Source: Firmicutes bacterium UBA6418
Lineage (GTDB): Bacteria > Bacillota > Clostridia > Peptostreptococcales > Anaerovoracaceae
Length of the DNA stretch: 17,101 nucleotides
Direction: 5' to 3'
Assembly: GCA_002439735.1 (NCBI GenBank)
Contig: DJPG01000108.1
Coordinates: 25,089-42,189 of the forward strand
Below the pieces are notes generated by a model. The model was not told the origin of the DNA, did not search any database, and worked only from the letters and a program-made list of their open reading frames with translations. The translations under genes and the position numbers were made by a program. Shown here piece by piece: positions 14,229 to 17,101 of this stretch (the first letter of the stretch is position 1; each line of letters begins with the position of its first letter).

Positions 14229-14561
14229 CTATACGCCAAACAATTTGATCAAAACTTTGATACTGATCATCAACAGAGCTGCTGCAATTCCACGCCCGGC
14301 ATGGAAAATACCGCTGTTATCCTGTTGCTGAATCGCATTTACTAGTTCTGTAACACTTTTAATAAGCATAAGTGCGCCAACGGCTGCCATAATTGATGTT
14401 AATACACTTACTAAACTATCCAAAGGGCTTGTTACCTGCTTTGCTACATCATCTGCGCTCTCCGCTGCATATACTGCCGGTGCATAGGTCGCAACCAAAG
14501 CAAGCACCGCTACGACCACCTTCCACCCGATTTTCTTTACCTTCTCTAAAAATTTTCTCAT
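14229..14561 (-). CDS. VirB2/Maff2-like pilin or small T4SS membrane protein
   Basis: This 110-residue protein has an N-terminal signal (basic MRKFLEKVKK, hydrophobic 13-28, cleavage likely after AVYA near residue 32), a short polar segment (ESADDVAKQV) and two hydrophobic helices (about 47-68 and 88-108) separated by VNAIQQQDNSGIFHAGRG. This matches VirB2/TrbC pilin architecture and the Maff2-family proteins preceding the VirB6 gene in Tn1549-type elements. The ATG at 14561 is preferred, with AAAGGAG 10 bases upstream; the longer frame to 14594 runs into the terminator T-run and would place a charged extension before the signal peptide. It is the first gene after the terminator at 14595-14634. 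Confidence 0.8.
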   Translation of the reverse strand: MRKFLEKVKKIGWKVVVAVLALVATYAPAVYAAESADDVAKQVTSPLDSLVSVLTSIMAAVGALMLIKSVTELVNAIQQQDNSGIFHAGRGIAAALLMISIKVLIKLFGV

Positions 14562-14594
14562 ACGTTCTACTCTCCTTTTTCTGATTTTGGGCAT

Positions 14595-14634
14595 AAAAAA
14601 AGAGCGTGCCCAAATGTCAATTGGACATACTCTT
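14595..14634 (-). terminator. Intrinsic terminator between the surface-protein genes and the pilin gene
   Basis: On the - strand the arms 14634-14621 and 14613-14600 (AAGAG...CCAA against TTGG...CTCTT, with wobble pairs) form a 14-pair stem with a 7-base loop, followed by a T-run at 14601-14595. The + strand also has a T-rich tail (CTTTTT), so it may work both ways. No promoter is visible between it and the pilin gene, so T4SS expression from upstream needs read-through. Confidence 0.8.
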
Positions 14635-14652
14635 CTTTTTATCTGCTTTACT

Positions 14653-15804
14653 TTACAAGTTCTTATAATCTCTCTTTGAATCTCTTCTGGATCGATAATC
14701 TGTACTCTTTCTTCCCCCTCTCACTAAATATATAATCAGCGCTGCAATCAATGCAAGTCCGACGATCACACCAAATGCGATCGCAACCTTTGCCGGAAGC
14801 GTCAGTGATCTTTCCGTTTCTTTCTGCTCTGCTACAGCTTCATCGTAATACGCCGTAGCCTTCACGGTATATGTTCCCTTCAGTGTCTCAAGCGCACGTG
14901 CATCGTCTGCTGACAATTCATATATGTTCTCAGCCGTGTATACTGTTTCCTTTTCCGTGGCATGCAAGGTGTAATACATTCTATATTGCTTGACATAAAC
15001 CTCTGCAGATATAATATAATCTCTGCATGTCTTGTTATCCGCATTGATATATGGTTCTCCAGCAAATGATGCTGTATTAAAACGATAAGTATCTGTGTCA
15101 TATCCCTGCGCAGCCACATAAGACTGCAGATTTGCAGCCGAAAGTGTAGTAAATTCTGTCGGCTCAATCTCAGCAGAGCCTACAATGATTGTTGGTGCAT
15201 CATAATCATAGATGGTTCCCTGAATAGAATATCCAGACTTCCATCCCTCAAATATCTTTTCTGTATGATCATAAGATAATGTATAGTTCTTTCCTTCATA
15301 TTCATAGGAGATGGTAACCGGCTTTGTTACATCGTCCAAGGAGCCGGTAATATAATCAGAGTCTATATATTTCTGCAGATCAACCGGTTTCTCCACTGAA
15401 TCCTTGCTTTCCGAGAATACACTACTTTTGTATCTATACTTCAGACCATTCTTCTCGATTACATCCTTCTCCGGCTTATAGCCGTCCTTCTCTTTGATCT
15501 TATCTTCTTTTACTACTTCCGTAGCTGGAATCTCCGCGTCTCCATACTTTTCTTCATATGCACTGATCACAGAATACTCTACATGATTTAAAGTATAATT
15601 CTTGCCCGAATCCTCGATCTTATTCTGAAAATCAAAGGTATAATCATCCGGAGAATCCGATTCCCCGGTCTGCTCATCCTCGATTGAATATGCATACAGA
15701 TTTCCATCTGCATCTGCAACCTGCGAAGCTGCATATACAGGAATGCCGGATGCAAAAATGCACCCGGCAATCACCAATGCTGCCATATTCTTTTTAATCT
15801 TCAT
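14653..15804 (-). CDS. Secreted single-pass membrane surface protein of the ICE
   Basis: I do not recognise this family. The 383-residue product has a signal peptide (KIKKNMAALVIAGCIFASG, cleavage likely near VYA-AS, residue 25), a large acidic, Tyr/Thr-rich extracellular part, a membrane helix at about 340-361 (VAIAFGVIVGLALIAALIIYLV) and a basic cytosolic tail ending KRDYKNL. No LPxTG-like motif is present. Two segments share a KNYTL motif (69-73 and 172-176) and beta-rich surroundings, suggesting repeated domains. GGAGG lies 9 bases before the ATG and the start overlaps the end of the upstream adhesin gene by 11 bases, so the two are co-translated. A role as adhesin partner or mating-pair contact protein is inference. 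Confidence 0.75.
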   Translation of the reverse strand: MKIKKNMAALVIAGCIFASGIPVYAASQVADADGNLYAYSIEDEQTGESDSPDDYTFDFQNKIEDSGKNYTLNHVEYSVISAYEEKYGDAEIPATEVVKEDKIKEKDGYKPEKDVIEKNGLKYRYKSSVFSESKDSVEKPVDLQKYIDSDYITGSLDDVTKPVTISYEYEGKNYTLSYDHTEKIFEGWKSGYSIQGTIYDYDAPTIIVGSAEIEPTEFTTLSAANLQSYVAAQGYDTDTYRFNTASFAGEPYINADNKTCRDYIISAEVYVKQYRMYYTLHATEKETVYTAENIYELSADDARALETLKGTYTVKATAYYDEAVAEQKETERSLTLPAKVAIAFGVIVGLALIAALIIYLVRGGRKSTDYRSRRDSKRDYKNL

Positions 15805-17101
15805 GCCGCTTATCCTCCTTCTTTTTTCTATAAATCAGACTAAATATAAGGCAACCAGATAGCAATGCAGCTCCAAGTATCAATGAAATCCTTGTTGGAT
15901 CACCTGTTTTTGGCTTTGTGGTAGCTTTTTGTCCTCCACCTCCCGTCAGCAGATTAACACGCATATCGATATAACCGACAAAACTATCGTATGTAACCGT
16001 TTGTCCCTTATCCTCAATATTTTCATGAACCGCAACGAGGATTTCTCCATCCTCTGTAATTTGATACAAGCGTTCAAAGCAAACTAAGGACTTACCAAGT
16101 AATTCGAGCGTATCAATAGACGGATATGCAACATCAATTGCCATATTTGTTTCATCTGCAGTAAACTCGCGAGCGGCAATCACCTTACTCCCGTTCTCCG
16201 TTAAAAAAGGATTTTTGGTTTCATATGACATGATTACGCCCTCAAGTCGATACTTTGATCCTATAATTAATTTATTCATATCTACTGTATCAATTATCAC
16301 CGAATCATGCCGTCTTCTTCCATTGTGTGTAAGACTTACCGCATCTTTCGCAGTTGTATGAATATCCGGGGTTATAAGTTTATTGTTAATTGTAACTTCG
16401 TATTTAATACTTTCAATAGTATTACCATCTTCATCTGTTGATACGGTCTTATCCCCTTCTGACGATAATATAACTTTTACAGGTTCTAATACTTCATATT
16501 CTACCGGTGTATCTTCTTCGATTCGGTACTTTCCAAGCGGCAGCTCCTTTGTTGCTGCATTGCCATCGGCATCTGTCACGATTGTATCTACAAGCGTATC
16601 TTTCAGATATACGGTATCGCCTGATCCGTCCTGTGCTAAGATATCCTCGTCTGCGTAAATCTTAAAGGTGATTCCGGCAAGCTTCACCTTGGAAGTTTCA
16701 AATTCCTTTTTCGTCTCGTTGTAGATTCGCTTCTCGCCATTCTTTGTAATCTTGATCGTGCCATGCAAACTTGTGTTATCGATCTCGTACTCAAAAACGC
16801 CCATGTCTGTGACCTGTCCTTCCGGCGTTTCATAGATCTTATAGACTGCATCCGCATCGATCGTGATATCATAAGACTTGTTCTGCAGCTTATTATAATA
16901 TCCGTTCGGACACTCGCTTTCCTCGAGCCGATACTTGCCCGGCATGAGCGTTCCCGGTGTCATAAGCTCGCCATCCTTGGTCTTAAATTCAGATACCTTT
17001 GTTGTGCTGCCGTCCTCGGCAGTTACGTCAAAGCTCACATAATCATTATCATCATATGACCAGATCTTGAATGTGGCTGAATCTGACAAAATCTTCTTTC
17101 C
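15794..17101 (-). CDS. Sortase-anchored SpaA/T-Q-ester surface adhesin, 3' part
   Basis: The frame is open to the right edge, so the N-terminus is missing; 435 residues are visible. In order: a SpaA-type prealbumin-like domain (about residues 5-105, with GKYRLEESECPNGYY), a second one (about 110-240, with GTIKITK, LAGITFKIY and GKYRIEE, the usual Lys and Glu of isopeptide-bonded domains), then a VaFE/T-Q ester domain (about 245-372, with TTAKDA, LVCFERLY and HENIEDKGQTV). After a GGGGQKATT linker comes the sorting signal KPKTGD, a hydrophobic helix and a basic KKKEDKRHED tail. The sorting motif has Lys where Leu is canonical. Such cell-wall adhesins occur on ICEs and promote mating-pair or host contact. 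No sortase gene is in view. Confidence 0.88.
   Translation of the reverse strand, partial: GKKILSDSATFKIWSYDDNDYVSFDVTAEDGSTTKVSEFKTKDGELMTPGTLMPGKYRLEESECPNGYYNKLQNKSYDITIDADAVYKIYETPEGQVTDMGVFEYEIDNTSLHGTIKITKNGEKRIYNETKKEFETSKVKLAGITFKIYADEDILAQDGSGDTVYLKDTLVDTIVTDADGNAATKELPLGKYRIEEDTPVEYEVLEPVKVILSSEGDKTVSTDEDGNTIESIKYEVTINNKLITPDIHTTAKDAVSLTHNGRRRHDSVIIDTVDMNKLIIGSKYRLEGVIMSYETKNPFLTENGSKVIAAREFTADETNMAIDVAYPSIDTLELLGKSLVCFERLYQITEDGEILVAVHENIEDKGQTVTYDSFVGYIDMRVNLLTGGGGQKATTKPKTGDPTRISLILGAALLSGCLIFSLIYRKKKEDKRHED

Larger units (their letters stand above)
6871..17101. mobile_element. One end of an integrative conjugative element (FATA/Tn1549-like T4SS)
   Basis: A continuous leftward gene block holds pilin, VirB6-like, PrgI, VirB4, a wall hydrolase and surface adhesins, the minimal Gram-positive mating apparatus in Tn1549/CTn order. 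It is AT-rich beside a GC-rich chromosomal operon and carries an internal toxin-antitoxin pair. The left limit is placed at the last gene; the true end is somewhere in 6484-6870. Relaxase, coupling ATPase, integrase and the other end are outside the window, so whether it is an intact ICE or a remnant is unknown. Confidence 0.85.

Overview
The window joins two regions of different character. Positions 1 to about 6483 are GC-rich, all on the + strand, and look chromosomal. Positions from about 6500 to the right edge are AT-rich, almost all on the - strand, and form one end of an integrative conjugative element (ICE) with a Gram-positive type IV secretion system (T4SS). Strong AGGAGG-type ribosome binding sites, a sortase-anchored surface protein and a FATA/Tn1549-type T4SS point to a Firmicute, most likely a gut-type clostridium (Lachnospiraceae or a relative). 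The genus cannot be fixed from this sequence.

Left region (1-6483): the 3' part of larC, with a His-rich stretch at the very edge, is followed by a nickel/oligopeptide-type ABC importer. Its order is permease (nikB-like), permease (nikC-like), lipoprotein substrate-binding protein (nikA-like), then one fused protein carrying both ATPase domains (nikD+nikE-like). LarC loads nickel into the pincer cofactor of lactate racemase, so the operon plausibly couples nickel uptake to cofactor assembly. A clear intrinsic terminator (6447-6483) closes it.

Junction (6484-6870): there is a compact module with a consensus + promoter, a structured leader and a 32-residue hydrophobic peptide with a strong Shine-Dalgarno. 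Facing it is a strong - strand promoter, and both transcripts run into a shared hairpin. The layout is that of a convergent type I toxin-antitoxin locus (txpA/ratA or fst type). The two promoter/leader ends are inverted copies of each other, which is unusual. The exact ICE end lies in or near this stretch, but no attachment site could be identified.

ICE region (6871-17101), read right to left as transcribed: a SpaA/T-Q-ester surface adhesin with a KPKTGD sorting motif (5' end off the window); a translationally coupled secreted one-pass membrane protein; a terminator; a VirB2/Maff2-like pilin; a VirB6/TrbL-like channel protein; a PrgI (VirB3-like) protein; an unrecognised 114-residue protein; a Phd/YefM-RelE/ParE toxin-antitoxin pair with its own promoter and terminator; the VirB4 ATPase; a VirB1-like cell-wall hydrolase (lysozyme-like plus M23); and a small DUF3848-like protein. 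Adhesin, pilin, channel, ATPase and hydrolase together make the mating apparatus. Relaxase, coupling protein and integrase must lie beyond the right edge.

Most noteworthy points: the inverted-duplication type I toxin-antitoxin candidate at the element's edge; two strong terminators inside the T4SS operon with no room for a promoter behind them; a 24-bp perfect repeat shared by the antitoxin gene and the region upstream of the unknown 114-residue gene; and the fused, unusually short-tailed NikDE ATPase.
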